DNA of 64,000 nucleotides. It comes from Salinicola acroporae (GTDB lineage: Bacteria > Pseudomonadota > Gammaproteobacteria > Pseudomonadales > Halomonadaceae). The DNA is taken from positions 481,083 through 545,082 of the forward strand of contig NZ_PZJW01000004.1 in NCBI RefSeq assembly GCF_003206615.1, in the 5' to 3' direction. The position numbers and the translations under genes are program-made. Positions 16,997 through 24,883 of this stretch are shown one piece after another. Every line of letters begins with the position of its first letter. Within the stretch, counting starts at the first letter, position 1. The notes under the pieces were generated by a model. It saw only the letters and a list, made by a program, of their open reading frames with translations, searched no databases and was not told the origin of the DNA.

Positions 16997-19900
16997 ATGT
17001 GCTGATCGTCTCCCAGTGCCGCAAGAACGCACTCAGGCAGACTCGCCGGATTCTCGACCAGTTCGCCGAGCGCCGCGGCGAACGTACCTGGCAGACAGCG
17101 ATCACCAAGGCCGGGCTCGATACGCTGAGAAAACTGCTGCGCCAGAAGGCGCGCAAGAATACTGCCGTCGCCTGCCACTGGATTCGTGGCCACGGCCACA
17201 GCGAGCTTATGTGGATCGTGGGCGACGCCTCGCAATTCAACGCCCGCGGCGCGACCCCGACCAATACCACCCGGCGCAACATCCTGCGCGGTGAGGACGA
17301 GAACGACTGGCACTCGCTGCGTCAGATTCATCTGCTGGCCTCGATGGCCGCACTGTTCCACGACCTGGGTAAAGCCACCGATGCCTTTCAGCAGCGCCTT
17401 TCGGGCAAGCTGGAAGGACGTAACCGCTACCGCCACGAGTGGGTTTCGCTACGCCTTCTCGAAGCCTTCGTCGGTGGCGATAGCGATGCCGGCTGGCTGG
17501 CGCGACTGCATCAGCCAACAGCCGAAGACGACGCTTGCTGGCTGACGCGCATCAGGAGAGATGGGCTGGACACCCCTGCAGCAGGAGAATCGCCCTTTGC
17601 CCAATTACCGCCGATCGCCGCCGCCATCGGCTGGCTGATCGTCAGCCACCACCGCCTGCCGGCACTACCCGCTGAAAACGACGACGGCTCCCAGAAGTGG
17701 GTGGGGGCCAAGTCGATACTCAATGCCAGTACTCTTCCAGCTCTGCCGGAGGCCATTTCGGCCGGCTGGAACGAACGCGTCGAACCGGCAGCTGCCAACG
17801 AGCTGACGCCATGGTGGCGTTTTTCGCATGGCCTGCCGGTCACAGACAAACCATGGCGAGAGCGGGCGCAGCGATTGGCCCGGCAACTGGACGAGCTGCA
17901 TTGGCAGACGCCACCGCTGGAATCGCCCTACGTCATGCATCTGGCCCGACTCGCCTTGATGCTCGCGGACCATCACTACTCGAGCCTCGTCGATGTCGGG
18001 AGGCTCAGCGGACCTTGGAACGAGGCGCTCTATGCCAATACCACCTTCCACCAAGGCAAGCGCCAGCGCTGCCAACCGCTGACCGAGCATCTGCTGGGCG
18101 TGACGCGCGCCACCGGTGAGATCGTTCACTCACTGCCGGATATCACCACGGCGCTACCGCGAATCGCCCGCCACAAAGGCTTCAGGGCACGCAGCCGTGA
18201 GGCCCGCTTTCGCTGGCAGGACAAGGCCTTCGACCTTGCCTCCGGTCTGCGCGACATGAGCCAGGAACAGGGCTTTTTCGGTATCAATATGGCGTCCACC
18301 GGCTGCGGCAAGACCATCGCCAACGGGCGCATCCTGTATGCGCTGGCCGACCCCGAGAAAGGCGCACGCTTCTCGATCGCGCTGGGTCTGCGCACCCTGA
18401 CCCTGCAAACCGGGCAGGCCTACCGCGAACGGCTCGGGCTCGGTGACGACGAACTGGCCATTCGCGTGGGCGGCAGCGCCAGCCGCGCGCTGTTCACGCA
18501 TCAGCAGCGCGCCGGCGGTTCCGAATCTAGTGCCGAGCTGCTCGATGATCAGGGGCACGTGCTGTTCGAAGGCGATCTGGACGCCCACCGCGTGCTGGGC
18601 AAGGCCGTCGCCGACCCGCAGGCGCGTGCGTTGATCCAGGCCCCGGTGCTGGTCTGTACCATCGACCACCTGATGCCGGCCACCGAAAGCCTGCGCGGCG
18701 GCGGCCAGATTGCACCGATGCTGCGGCTGATGGGCGGCGATCTGGTACTCGACGAACCGGACGATTTCGACATCGATGATCTGCCCGCGCTGACACGCCT
18801 GGTCTACTGGGCCGGTCTGCTGGGCTCCCGCGTACTGCTCTCTTCCGCGACCCTGCCACCGGCGCTGGTGCGTGGTCTGTTCGACGCTTACCGGGAAGGT
18901 CGCGCTGACTATCAGCGGCATCGCGGCATGCCTAACGCGCCGGTCGCCCCCATCTGCGCCTGGTTCGATGAGCATGGCTGCACGCACCAGGGCTGCGCCG
19001 ATGGGGGCGACTTCGATAGTGCCCACGCGGCTTTCGCCCGCAAGCGCGCCGCCCGGCTCGCCAAACTCGATCCCCTGCGACGCGGCACGCGCGTATCTAT
19101 GTCGGCGCCTTCCAAGCATCCAGACGCCATTCATGAGGCGGTGGCGCAAACCATCCTTGCAGAAGCCTTTGCCCTGCATGATCGACACCACACGAGTGAT
19201 ACGCACAGCGGCAAGCGCGTCAGCTTCGGCCTGGTGCGCATGGCCAATATCGAGCCGCTGGTCGCGGTAGCACAGGCCATCTATCGCGCTGCAGTTCCCG
19301 AGGGCACACAAATTCACCTGTGCATCTATCACTCGCAGCTTCCGCTGCTGCTGCGCTCACGCCTGGAAGCCCGGCTCGACCGGGCGCTGGACCGCCGCGA
19401 TCCAGCGGCGATATTCGAACTGGTCGACATTCGCCGACGGCTCGCCGTCGACGCCGACGATCACCTGTTTGTCGTGCTTGGCTCACCGGTGACTGAAGTC
19501 GGCCGAGATCACGATTACGACTGGGCCGTGGTCGAGCCCTCCTCCATGCGCTCGATCATCCAGCTCGCCGGGCGCGTGCGGCGGCACCGGCCCGAGCCGG
19601 TCGAGACACCCAATATTGCCCTGCTGGAAACCAACGTGAAGCATCTGAAGGGCGAACGACCCGCTTTTCGCCGGCCAGGCTTCGAAAACAATGATTGGCC
19701 GCTGACCAAGCATCGACTGCCTACGCTGCTGCGCGATGAGGAAATCGCCGCCATCGACTCGCGCCCGCGTCTACTGCCGGCCGAGCCCCTCGAGCCCACC
19801 AGCAAGCTGGTCGATCTCGAACACGCGCGGCTCACGATGCTGATGGTGGAGGGCGCCGAACCGCCCGGCCAGCGACGCTCGCGTCGGCGCAAGCCGATCC

Positions 19901-20310
19901 ACCTGGGCGCCTATCTGTTCTACCGGCCAACGGCGATGTTACTGAGCGCCGTGGCGATCCAGCAGCAGCCTTTCCGGGAAGACAACGTACCGGATGCCGA
20001 GTTCGTGCTGCTACCCGACGAGACCGAAGAAGATTACGGCTTCTGGCGAGTGGATCAGGAAGGCAAGGAGATAAAGCGGACCCCGGTCGAGTTCGAGCTG
20101 AACCGCCTACCGGACGAGGCGCTGCACAACCCGCGCGTATCACCCTGGAACGAACCGGACTACCTGGCGGCCTTGAGTGAACAAGCCGAGGCCATGGACA
20201 TGACAATCGAGCAATGCGCGATGCGTTTCGGCCGCATTCGCCTCAAACCGGATCGAGCCCCGCAGGGGTGGCACTTTCATCCGGCACTGGGGTTTGTGAG
20301 ACGGAAATAA
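16993..20310 (+). CDS. cas3f: Type I-F Cas2-Cas3 fusion nuclease-helicase
   Basis: This 1105-residue protein joins Cas2 (about residues 1-90, starting MNVLIVSQCRKNALRQTRRILDQ) to a Cas3 effector that unwinds and shreds DNA flagged by the Csy complex. The HD nuclease motif is His123-Asp124 in ALFHDLGKATD. The superfamily 2 helicase has Walker A STGCGKT near residue 435 and a DExD-type box LVLDEPDDFD near residue 583, then SATLPPALV and the C-terminal motif QLAGRVRRHR. The length and domain order are those of I-F Cas3. It is followed by an unusually long and structured 439-bp gap before csy1. Confidence 0.97.
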   Translation: MNVLIVSQCRKNALRQTRRILDQFAERRGERTWQTAITKAGLDTLRKLLRQKARKNTAVACHWIRGHGHSELMWIVGDASQFNARGATPTNTTRRNILRGEDENDWHSLRQIHLLASMAALFHDLGKATDAFQQRLSGKLEGRNRYRHEWVSLRLLEAFVGGDSDAGWLARLHQPTAEDDACWLTRIRRDGLDTPAAGESPFAQLPPIAAAIGWLIVSHHRLPALPAENDDGSQKWVGAKSILNASTLPALPEAISAGWNERVEPAAANELTPWWRFSHGLPVTDKPWRERAQRLARQLDELHWQTPPLESPYVMHLARLALMLADHHYSSLVDVGRLSGPWNEALYANTTFHQGKRQRCQPLTEHLLGVTRATGEIVHSLPDITTALPRIARHKGFRARSREARFRWQDKAFDLASGLRDMSQEQGFFGINMASTGCGKTIANGRILYALADPEKGARFSIALGLRTLTLQTGQAYRERLGLGDDELAIRVGGSASRALFTHQQRAGGSESSAELLDDQGHVLFEGDLDAHRVLGKAVADPQARALIQAPVLVCTIDHLMPATESLRGGGQIAPMLRLMGGDLVLDEPDDFDIDDLPALTRLVYWAGLLGSRVLLSSATLPPALVRGLFDAYREGRADYQRHRGMPNAPVAPICAWFDEHGCTHQGCADGGDFDSAHAAFARKRAARLAKLDPLRRGTRVSMSAPSKHPDAIHEAVAQTILAEAFALHDRHHTSDTHSGKRVSFGLVRMANIEPLVAVAQAIYRAAVPEGTQIHLCIYHSQLPLLLRSRLEARLDRALDRRDPAAIFELVDIRRRLAVDADDHLFVVLGSPVTEVGRDHDYDWAVVEPSSMRSIIQLAGRVRRHRPEPVETPNIALLETNVKHLKGERPAFRRPGFENNDWPLTKHRLPTLLRDEEIAAIDSRPRLLPAEPLEPTSKLVDLEHARLTMLMVEGAEPPGQRRSRRRKPIHLGAYLFYRPTAMLLSAVAIQQQPFREDNVPDAEFVLLPDETEEDYGFWRVDQEGKEIKRTPVEFELNRLPDEALHNPRVSPWNEPDYLAALSEQAEAMDMTIEQCAMRFGRIRLKPDRAPQGWHFHPALGFVRRK

Positions 20311-20330
20311 GGCAGCCAGCCCTGGGGGCC

Positions 20331-20413
20331 GGCTGCGGCTGCCTGTGCGGCAGATAAACTGGCCACTGATGCTTTGGGCAGTAGTTTTCTCAGCTGCCAT
20401 TGCGGCAGGAGCA
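20331..20413 (-). ncRNA. Candidate CreR/CreA-like CRISPR-resembling guide RNA (two pseudo-repeats and a pseudo-spacer)
   Basis: Read on the minus strand, 20413-20386 resembles the array repeat: 19 of the last 23 positions match, the hairpin arms CTGCC and GGCAG are intact and the 5' handle is CTGAGAAA (array CTCAGAAA). A second element at 20353-20338 reads CTGCCGCACAGGCAGC, matching the repeat core at 15 of 16 positions. Exactly 32 nt separate handle and second stem, against 37 in the array. Cas6f could therefore excise a crRNA-like molecule. A TACAAT box at 20421-20416 would start transcription near 20409. The pseudo-spacer seed ACTAC-GCCCAAA matches a CC-PAM target nearby. Known CreA and CreR RNAs have this design; the identity here is inferred from sequence alone. 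Confidence 0.75.
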
Positions 20414-20427
20414 GCATTGTATATAAT
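20400..20427 (+). promoter_or_regulatory. Plus-strand promoter TTGCGG-16-TATAAT, overlapping the minus-strand guide-RNA promoter
   Basis: A perfect TATAAT lies at 20422-20427 with TTGCGG at 20400-20405, spacing 16 bp. Transcription would begin near 20434 and run toward csy1. The -35 element lies inside pseudo-repeat 1, and the minus-strand TACAAT (20416-20421) abuts TATAAT, so RNA polymerase can occupy only one promoter at a time. Confidence 0.6.
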
Positions 20428-20444
20428 CGGAGCCATCCGAATCC

Positions 20445-20495
20445 ATGAATCTCCGAACCACTTATTGTTTGGGCTGTAGTGGTTTCTTTTTTTAG
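20445..20495 (+). CDS. Candidate 16-codon micro-ORF in a CreT-like position
   Basis: An ATG at 20445 lies about 11 nt after the predicted start of transcription and opens a 16-codon frame (MNLRTTYCLGCSGFFF) that ends TTC TTT TTT TAG within a T-run. The whole frame is covered by the guide-RNA target. Its codons (TTT, TAT, TGT, TTG, CGA, AGT) are unlike the GC-rich usage of neighbouring genes. There is no convincing ribosome site; a CGGAG lies 12 nt upstream. It could be a toxin, a leader peptide or noncoding. It is listed because its position matches creT in known CreTA modules. Confidence 0.3.
   Translation: MNLRTTYCLGCSGFFF
20449..20482 (-). promoter_or_regulatory. Protospacer for the pseudo-spacer, with CC PAM, predicted Csy-complex roadblock
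   Basis: The minus strand reads CC (20482-20481), then ACTACAGCCCAAAC and onward to 20449. Against the 32-nt pseudo-spacer it matches positions 1-5, 7-13, 16-17, 19-23, 27 and 31-32, that is 22 of 32. The CC PAM and positions 1-5, 7 and 8 are what I-F recognition needs. Extensive PAM-distal mismatch would favour binding without Cas3 cleavage. The site spans about +16 to +49 of the plus-strand promoter. Confidence 0.75.
20456..20493 (+). terminator. Weak stem followed by T-run, possible end of a short RNA
   Basis: AACCACT (20456-20462) pairs with AGTGGTT (20478-20484) around a 15-base loop and is followed by TTCTTTTTTT up to 20493. If it works as an intrinsic terminator, it would release a roughly 60-nt RNA from the promoter at 20422. 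The stem is AT-rich and short, so readthrough into csy1 is also possible. Confidence 0.4.
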
Positions 20496-20511
20496 GGTGG
20501 AGCGGTAGTTT

Positions 20512-20544
20512 GTCCACGTGGGCACTGGTCCTGCCCACGTGGAC
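20512..20544. repeat. Perfect 13-bp inverted repeat upstream of csy1
   Basis: GTCCACGTGGGCA and TGCCCACGTGGAC are exact complements around the 7-base loop CTGGTCC. No T-tract follows. It could be a hairpin in the csy leader RNA or a double operator built on CACGTGG half-sites. Confidence 0.75.
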
Positions 20545-20616
20545 ATGGAAGCAACGCTGAGGTTGAGAGCCCTCACCCAAGCTCACTGGGTAGGCGTGAG
20601 CAGGAGGATGCGCAAC

Positions 20617-20655
20617 GTGGCTGGCCACCACCGCAAGATAATACCCTTCAGATAG
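20617..20655 (+). CDS. Candidate 12-codon micro-ORF with AGGAGG site and rare codons
   Basis: AGGAGG at 20602-20607 is spaced 9 nt before GTG 20617, which opens a 12-codon frame ending ATA ATA CCC TTC AGA TAG. Tandem ATA and a terminal AGA are rare codons in a GC-rich gammaproteobacterium. The same frame extends back to a GTG at 20596 through AGC AGG AGG ATG. Reported CreT toxins are minimal ORFs whose rare codons trap scarce tRNAs, so this is an alternative creT candidate on the same transcript. Evidence is composition and context only. Confidence 0.25.
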   Translation: MAGHHRKIIPFR

Positions 20656-20701
20656 GCTTTGCCTATCCAAACCACGCCCCGAGGCAGCAATGCTTCGGGG
20701 C
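20651..20701. repeat. Two hairpins in the csy1 leader
   Basis: GATAGGC-TTT-GCCTATC (20651-20667) is a perfect 7-bp stem with a 3-base loop. GCCCCGA (20676-20682) pairs with TCGGGGC (20695-20701). Both precede csy1 by less than 100 bp and may shape the leader or end a small RNA. Confidence 0.5.
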
Positions 20702-20749
20702 TCATTATGCCATGCCTCCACAAACCTCCCAACCAATGGCAACTAGTCC

Positions 20750-22135
20750 ATGTCGGAATTTCCATCACCGACGTCCATTCGCGCGCTGATTGAGCAATTC
20801 ATTCTTGATCGTTTTCTGACCAAGACGGAAAAGCTCGCGCCGGACGACCCCGTTTATCTCAAACTGCAGCAGCAGTTCGATCCGCAGACCTGGCTTGCCG
20901 ATGCTGCACGTCGCGTCAGTCAGCTTCAGGTCGTCACCCACTCGCTCAAGGCGATCCATCCCGACGCCAAAGGCACCAATCTCTACGTAGAACCCGGTCA
21001 GCTAAAGCGCCGAGAACTGGTGGGGAGCCACTGCCTGCCGGCTGACTTCGAAGGCGATGTCGTAGGTAACGCAGCCGCACTGGATGTCTACAAGTTCCTC
21101 AAGCTGACATGGGAAGAACGCTCGCTGCTGGAACGAGCGCTCGATGGCGACGAAGCGCTGATCGAGGCTTTGAGCCAAGACCGAGTGGAAGCAGAAAGCT
21201 GGGTGCGTGCCTTCGCGGATATCGTCGAGCCAAAAGGCACGCCAAGCTCTCATGCGCGTGGCAAGCAGATCTATTGGCTGGTGGGCGATAACCCTGCCAG
21301 TGACGAAGACTATCGCTTGTTGGCACCTCTCTATGCGACAGCGCTCACCCATCCGGTTCATGCACGGCTGAGCGAGGCACGTTTCGGGGACCACGCCAAG
21401 GCGGGCCGCAAGGCACGACGCGAAGATGCCGTTTTTCAGGGTGGCTATGCCGACTATCTGAACCTCTCGGTTCAAAAGCTCGGGGGCACCAAGCCCCAGA
21501 ACATCTCTCAGCTCAATAGCGAGCGTGGCGGGCAGAACTATCTGCTCGCCTCGTTACCACCCCAATGGCAGTCACGTGAGGTCACGCCCCCTCTACGCAC
21601 TGAGTCGGTTTTTCCCCGTTTCGGAAGGCGGGCACCAGTGAGGCAGGTGGTCAATGACCTTGTGAGCTGGATGAGACAGAACTCCAAGGAGGATGAAAAA
21701 CGACAGAAAGAAGGTAAAAGACTGCGAAAAGCGGTACAGGATCGAAACTACCATAAAGATCTTGTTGCATCGCTAACCGACGAACTCTTGCTATTCACCT
21801 TCGAGCTACATCGCTTACCGGCAGGCTGGTCGACAGATGCTGAATGCCGTCTGGTTTTAGCAGAACAATACTGGCTGGATCCGGGCCGGGCAGCACAAGA
21901 CGTCGATTTCGATAGCAACTGCCGACAGTCGCAATGGCATGAAGAGGTAGCTCTGCGTTTTGCCAGATGGCTACGCCACGCTATCGATCGTCGAGTGACG
22001 ACAGGCCTTGGCGATCCGGAACATGACTTCTGGGCCAAGCAGGTTGAGGTCGTAATGGAAAGCCTCCGCCGCCAGCTCGACGACCTGCAAGATGCGCTGC
22101 ATGACGACGAGGAAGACGCAGGAGACCTGACATGA
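20750..22135 (+). CDS. csy1: Csy1 (Cas8f), large subunit of the type I-F surveillance complex
   Basis: Csy1 forms, with Csy2, the tail that holds the 5' handle of the crRNA and reads the CC PAM. The 461-residue product begins MSEFPSPTSIRALIEQFILDR and contains the family stretches LKAIHPDAKGTNLY, GDNPASDEDYRLLAPLYATAL and QNISQLNSERGGQNYLLASLPP. The ATG at 20750 has no strong ribosome site, so the structured leader may influence its translation. The stop overlaps the csy2 start (ATGA at 22132-22135). Confidence 0.95.
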   Translation: MSEFPSPTSIRALIEQFILDRFLTKTEKLAPDDPVYLKLQQQFDPQTWLADAARRVSQLQVVTHSLKAIHPDAKGTNLYVEPGQLKRRELVGSHCLPADFEGDVVGNAAALDVYKFLKLTWEERSLLERALDGDEALIEALSQDRVEAESWVRAFADIVEPKGTPSSHARGKQIYWLVGDNPASDEDYRLLAPLYATALTHPVHARLSEARFGDHAKAGRKARREDAVFQGGYADYLNLSVQKLGGTKPQNISQLNSERGGQNYLLASLPPQWQSREVTPPLRTESVFPRFGRRAPVRQVVNDLVSWMRQNSKEDEKRQKEGKRLRKAVQDRNYHKDLVASLTDELLLFTFELHRLPAGWSTDAECRLVLAEQYWLDPGRAAQDVDFDSNCRQSQWHEEVALRFARWLRHAIDRRVTTGLGDPEHDFWAKQVEVVMESLRRQLDDLQDALHDDEEDAGDLT

Positions 22136-23124
22136 TCGATTCCATCTCACATCTCCTGGTTCTACCCCATCTACGCATCCAGAACGCCAACGCCATTTCC
22201 AGTTCGATGACCTGGGGCTTCCCTGCCATGAGCGCCTTCATGGGCGCTGTTCAGGCACTGGAGCGCAGTCTGCCCGACGATATCCAGATTGTCTTCGACG
22301 GTGTCGGCGTGGTGTGTCATCACATCGAGCCGCAGGTCACCGAGGGCGGATTTACCCGGGCGTTTCACCTCACGCGCAATCCCGTGGACAAGTCCGGCGC
22401 CACGGCAGCCATCGTCGAGGAAGGACGCGCGCATCTGGACGTGACCCTGCTGATCGGCATCGAGTCCGATGGCGACGATCTGAGCAATGCCGAGCGCCGT
22501 CGGGCCATTGCTCGCCAACTGTTCGATCAGGTGCAGAGCATGCGAATCGCCGGTGGCAGCGTCATGCCGTCTCTGAACGAGTCAAGGCGGCAGCGCCCCG
22601 AGCTGATCACCTTCGATGACAACGAAGAGGAACGCAGCAAACAGTGGCGACGCCTCAAGCGACGTCTGCTGCCTGGCTTTGCGTTGGTGCTGCGAGATGA
22701 CTATCTGACCGAGCACACGAAAACACTCGAGGCCGAAGACGACAACGCGACCGCCCTGGACGCCTGGCTCGATCTCTGCCGGCTCAACCACGAGTGCCGA
22801 ATCGAGACGCATCAAGATAAGGATGGCCAGACCAAGGAAGTGGCGAAGTGGGAGATTCGCCGCCCCTACCCTGGCTGGCTGGTGCCCATCCCGGTCGGCT
22901 ATGGCGCGATTTCCGAGCTATTCGATCCCGGCGAGGTCGCCAATGCGCGTGATTCGCGGGTGCCGTTCCAATTCGTCGAGAGCCTTTATTCGATCGGCGA
23001 GTGGGTCAGCCCGCATCGACTGCGCACCCCGGACGCGCTGTTGTGGTTCGTCGACAACGATCTCGAACGTGGTGTTTACCGCCTCACCAACGACTACAGC
23101 CTGACCCATTCCAACGCAGACTGA
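22132..23124 (+). CDS. csy2: Csy2 (Cas5f), 5'-handle binding subunit
   Basis: This 330-residue Cas5-type protein pairs with Csy1 to cap the 5' end of the crRNA. Family marks include the N-terminal [26 protein letters not shown], split over residues 7-32, the central [11 protein letters not shown], and RIAGGSVMP, the usual I-F segment. The C-terminal [15 protein letters not shown] and [14 protein letters not shown] also fit. It overlaps csy1 by four bases and is 19 bp from csy3. Confidence 0.95.
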   Translation: MIDSISHLLVLPHLRIQNANAISSSMTWGFPAMSAFMGAVQALERSLPDDIQIVFDGVGVVCHHIEPQVTEGGFTRAFHLTRNPVDKSGATAAIVEEGRAHLDVTLLIGIESDGDDLSNAERRRAIARQLFDQVQSMRIAGGSVMPSLNESRRQRPELITFDDNEEERSKQWRRLKRRLLPGFALVLRDDYLTEHTKTLEAEDDNATALDAWLDLCRLNHECRIETHQDKDGQTKEVAKWEIRRPYPGWLVPIPVGYGAISELFDPGEVANARDSRVPFQFVESLYSIGEWVSPHRLRTPDALLWFVDNDLERGVYRLTNDYSLTHSNAD

Positions 23125-23143
23125 TCATCAAGGAGAATCCATC

Positions 23144-24181
23144 ATGGCCAAGAACGACGCTCTGAAAACCGCTTCCGTCCTCGCCTTCGAGCGCAAGCTC
23201 GACCCCTCCGATGCGCTGTTCAGCGCCGGCAACTGGGATAAGCGCGACCAATTCACCGCCTGGCCCCACATCCCGGTCACGGAAAAGTCCGTGCGCGGCA
23301 CCATTTCCAACCGCCTGAAGACCAAGGATCAGGACCCGGCCAAACTCGATGCCGCCATCGAAAATCCCAATCTTCAGACCGTAGACGTCGCCGCGCTGCC
23401 CCACGATGCCGACACCCTGGCGGTACACTTCACGCTGCGCGTGCTGGCCGGCGCCGGTACTCCCTCGGCCTGCAACAGTGCCGACTATCAAGCCAAGCTA
23501 AAGCAGGCGGTCGAGAGCTACGCCAGCGAGCACGGCTTTAAGGAACTGGCCCATCGCTACGCCTGCAACCTCGCCAATGGGCGCTTCCTGTGGCGCAACC
23601 GTCTCAAGGCAGAAGCGCTCGAAGTGACGGTGCGCCAGACCCGGGCCGGGGCGACCGAACAAGCGTGGACCTTCGGCGATGCCCTGGAGCGCTCGACCCG
23701 TGACTTTACTGGCGACGAGCAGACTCGCACGCTGGGCGAAGTGATCGCCAAGGCACTGGCCGGCGAGCAATACCTGCTGCTGGATGTGGTCGCTTTTGCG
23801 CGCATCGGCGCCGGCCAGGAAGTCTTCCCGTCGCAGGAGTTGATCCTCGACCGCGCCCGCGGCGACAAGAGCAAGACGCTCTACAGCATCGGCGACGACA
23901 AGAGCGCCGCCATTCACTCGCAGAAGATCGGCAACGCCCTGCGTACCATCGACACCTGGTACCCGGCGCCGGCGGACGGCAGCGATCTGGGGCCGATCGC
24001 CGTCGAGCCCTACGGCTCGGTGACCACCCAGGGAACGGCCTACCGCCAACCGAAGCAGAAAGTGGACTTCTACAACCTGCTCGACAACTGGCTGCTCAAG
24101 GACCAGGCGCCGGCAACCGAGCAGCAGCACTTCGTGATGGCGACCCTGATCCGTGGTGGTGTCTTCGGCGACGCGGGGTGA
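23144..24181 (+). CDS. csy3: Csy3 (Cas7f), backbone subunit
   Basis: Csy3 polymerises six-fold along the spacer portion of the crRNA and kinks every sixth nucleotide out of pairing. This is why position-6 mismatches in the nearby pseudo-spacer target are tolerated. The protein has 345 residues and starts [23 protein letters not shown] after an AAGGAGAAT ribosome site, the strongest in the operon, as expected for the most abundant subunit. Typical segments are [23 protein letters not shown]-like [10 protein letters not shown] and [11 protein letters not shown]. Confidence 0.96.
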   Translation: MAKNDALKTASVLAFERKLDPSDALFSAGNWDKRDQFTAWPHIPVTEKSVRGTISNRLKTKDQDPAKLDAAIENPNLQTVDVAALPHDADTLAVHFTLRVLAGAGTPSACNSADYQAKLKQAVESYASEHGFKELAHRYACNLANGRFLWRNRLKAEALEVTVRQTRAGATEQAWTFGDALERSTRDFTGDEQTRTLGEVIAKALAGEQYLLLDVVAFARIGAGQEVFPSQELILDRARGDKSKTLYSIGDDKSAAIHSQKIGNALRTIDTWYPAPADGSDLGPIAVEPYGSVTTQGTAYRQPKQKVDFYNLLDNWLLKDQAPATEQQHFVMATLIRGGVFGDAG

Positions 24182-24184
24182 ACC

Positions 24185-24754
24185 ATGGACCACTACATCG
24201 ACCTTCGCCTGCGTCCCGACCCGGATTTTCCGCCATCCATGCTGATGGGCGCGCTCTATGGCCGGCTGCATCGTGCGCTGTTCGACCAGGACGCGAACGA
24301 CATCGGCGTGAGCTTTCCGGATCACAAGACCGGCGTGCGAGCACGCACGCCGGGTGACCGACTACGCCTGCACGGAAAACACCAGAGCCTGACGCAACTC
24401 ATGGTGCAACCCTGGCTCAATGGCATGCGCGAACTCGTCGAGACCGGCGACATTCTGCCAGTACCCGACGGAGTCCTGCATCGCGTGGTCAGGCGCCGGC
24501 AGTTCAAGACCGGCAACGACAGCCAGGTGAAGCGCTACGCACGGCGTCACGCTATCGACCTCGAAGAGGCGCGAGCGAGGTTCGCAAGCAGCAGCGAACC
24601 ACGCATTACCCTGCCTTTCGTTTCACTCAACAGCCGGTCCAGTCAGCAACGCTTCGCCCTGTTCATCGAGCACGGCGAACCGCAGCCGACACCGGCTGAT
24701 GGCTCCTTCAATCAATACGGCCTGAGCCAGGGGGCAACTATCCCCTGGTTCTGA
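24185..24754 (+). CDS. cas6f: Cas6f (Csy4) crRNA endoribonuclease
   Basis: This 189-residue nuclease cuts at the base of the repeat hairpin, leaving an 8-nt 5' handle, and stays bound to the 3' stem. His29 (GRLHRALF) falls at the number of the catalytic histidine known for the Pseudomonas aeruginosa enzyme. An arginine-rich helix (VVRRRQFKTGNDSQVKRYARR, residues about 104-124) is the RNA major-groove reader. The C-terminus NQYGLSQGATIPWF is the conserved I-F tail. It follows csy3 by three bases and precedes the array leader. Its hairpin target is conserved in both pseudo-repeats at 20331-20413. Confidence 0.96.
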   Translation: MDHYIDLRLRPDPDFPPSMLMGALYGRLHRALFDQDANDIGVSFPDHKTGVRARTPGDRLRLHGKHQSLTQLMVQPWLNGMRELVETGDILPVPDGVLHRVVRRRQFKTGNDSQVKRYARRHAIDLEEARARFASSSEPRITLPFVSLNSRSSQQRFALFIEHGEPQPTPADGSFNQYGLSQGATIPWF

Positions 24755-24883
24755 CCCTTTTTTCGCGCGCTTTTATGGCACTCGGAAAAACAAGGGGTTA
24801 GCGGCGCATCCGCAAAAAGGGAGGCGTCGCACTTTATGGCTATTGCTCTTTAACAATCAGGGTATTAGCTTGGAAAAGCTCTA
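24755..24883 (+). promoter_or_regulatory. CRISPR leader with IHF-like site
   Basis: This 129-bp AT-richer stretch lies between cas6f and the first repeat. AATCAGGGTATTA at 24855-24867 fits the IHF consensus WATCAANNNNTTR with one mismatch, 17 bp before the first repeat. IHF bending is known to guide I-F spacer integration. The pre-crRNA promoter should also be here; TTGCTCTTTAACAA at 24843-24856 is AT-rich, but no clear -35/-10 pair is asserted. Confidence 0.65.

Larger units (their letters stand above)
20311..20749. other. 439-bp regulatory interval between cas2-3 and csy1
   Basis: In most I-F loci the spacing ahead of csy1 holds only a promoter. Here it contains, from left to right: a GC-rich hairpin at the cas3 end, two CRISPR-repeat-like elements on the minus strand (20331-20353 and 20386-20413), head-to-head promoter elements (20400-20427), a partial protospacer for the pseudo-spacer (20449-20480, PAM 20481-20482), a stem with T-run (20456-20493), a 13-bp inverted repeat (20512-20544), a micro-ORF with rare codons (20617-20655) and two further hairpins (20651-20667, 20676-20701). 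The individual elements are listed separately. Confidence 0.8.

Noticed and set aside
20311-20340. GC-rich hairpin GCAGCC...GGCTGC directly after cas2-3, considered as an intrinsic terminator
   Set aside because: No T-tract follows on either strand; it may only be the 3' flank of the guide-like RNA.
20140-20742. Minus-strand ORFs of 200 and 99 residues across the cas2-3 to csy1 gap
   Set aside because: They run through repeat-like elements and hairpins, overlap the cas2-3 3' end and show no domain or start signal; the structured-RNA explanation fits better.
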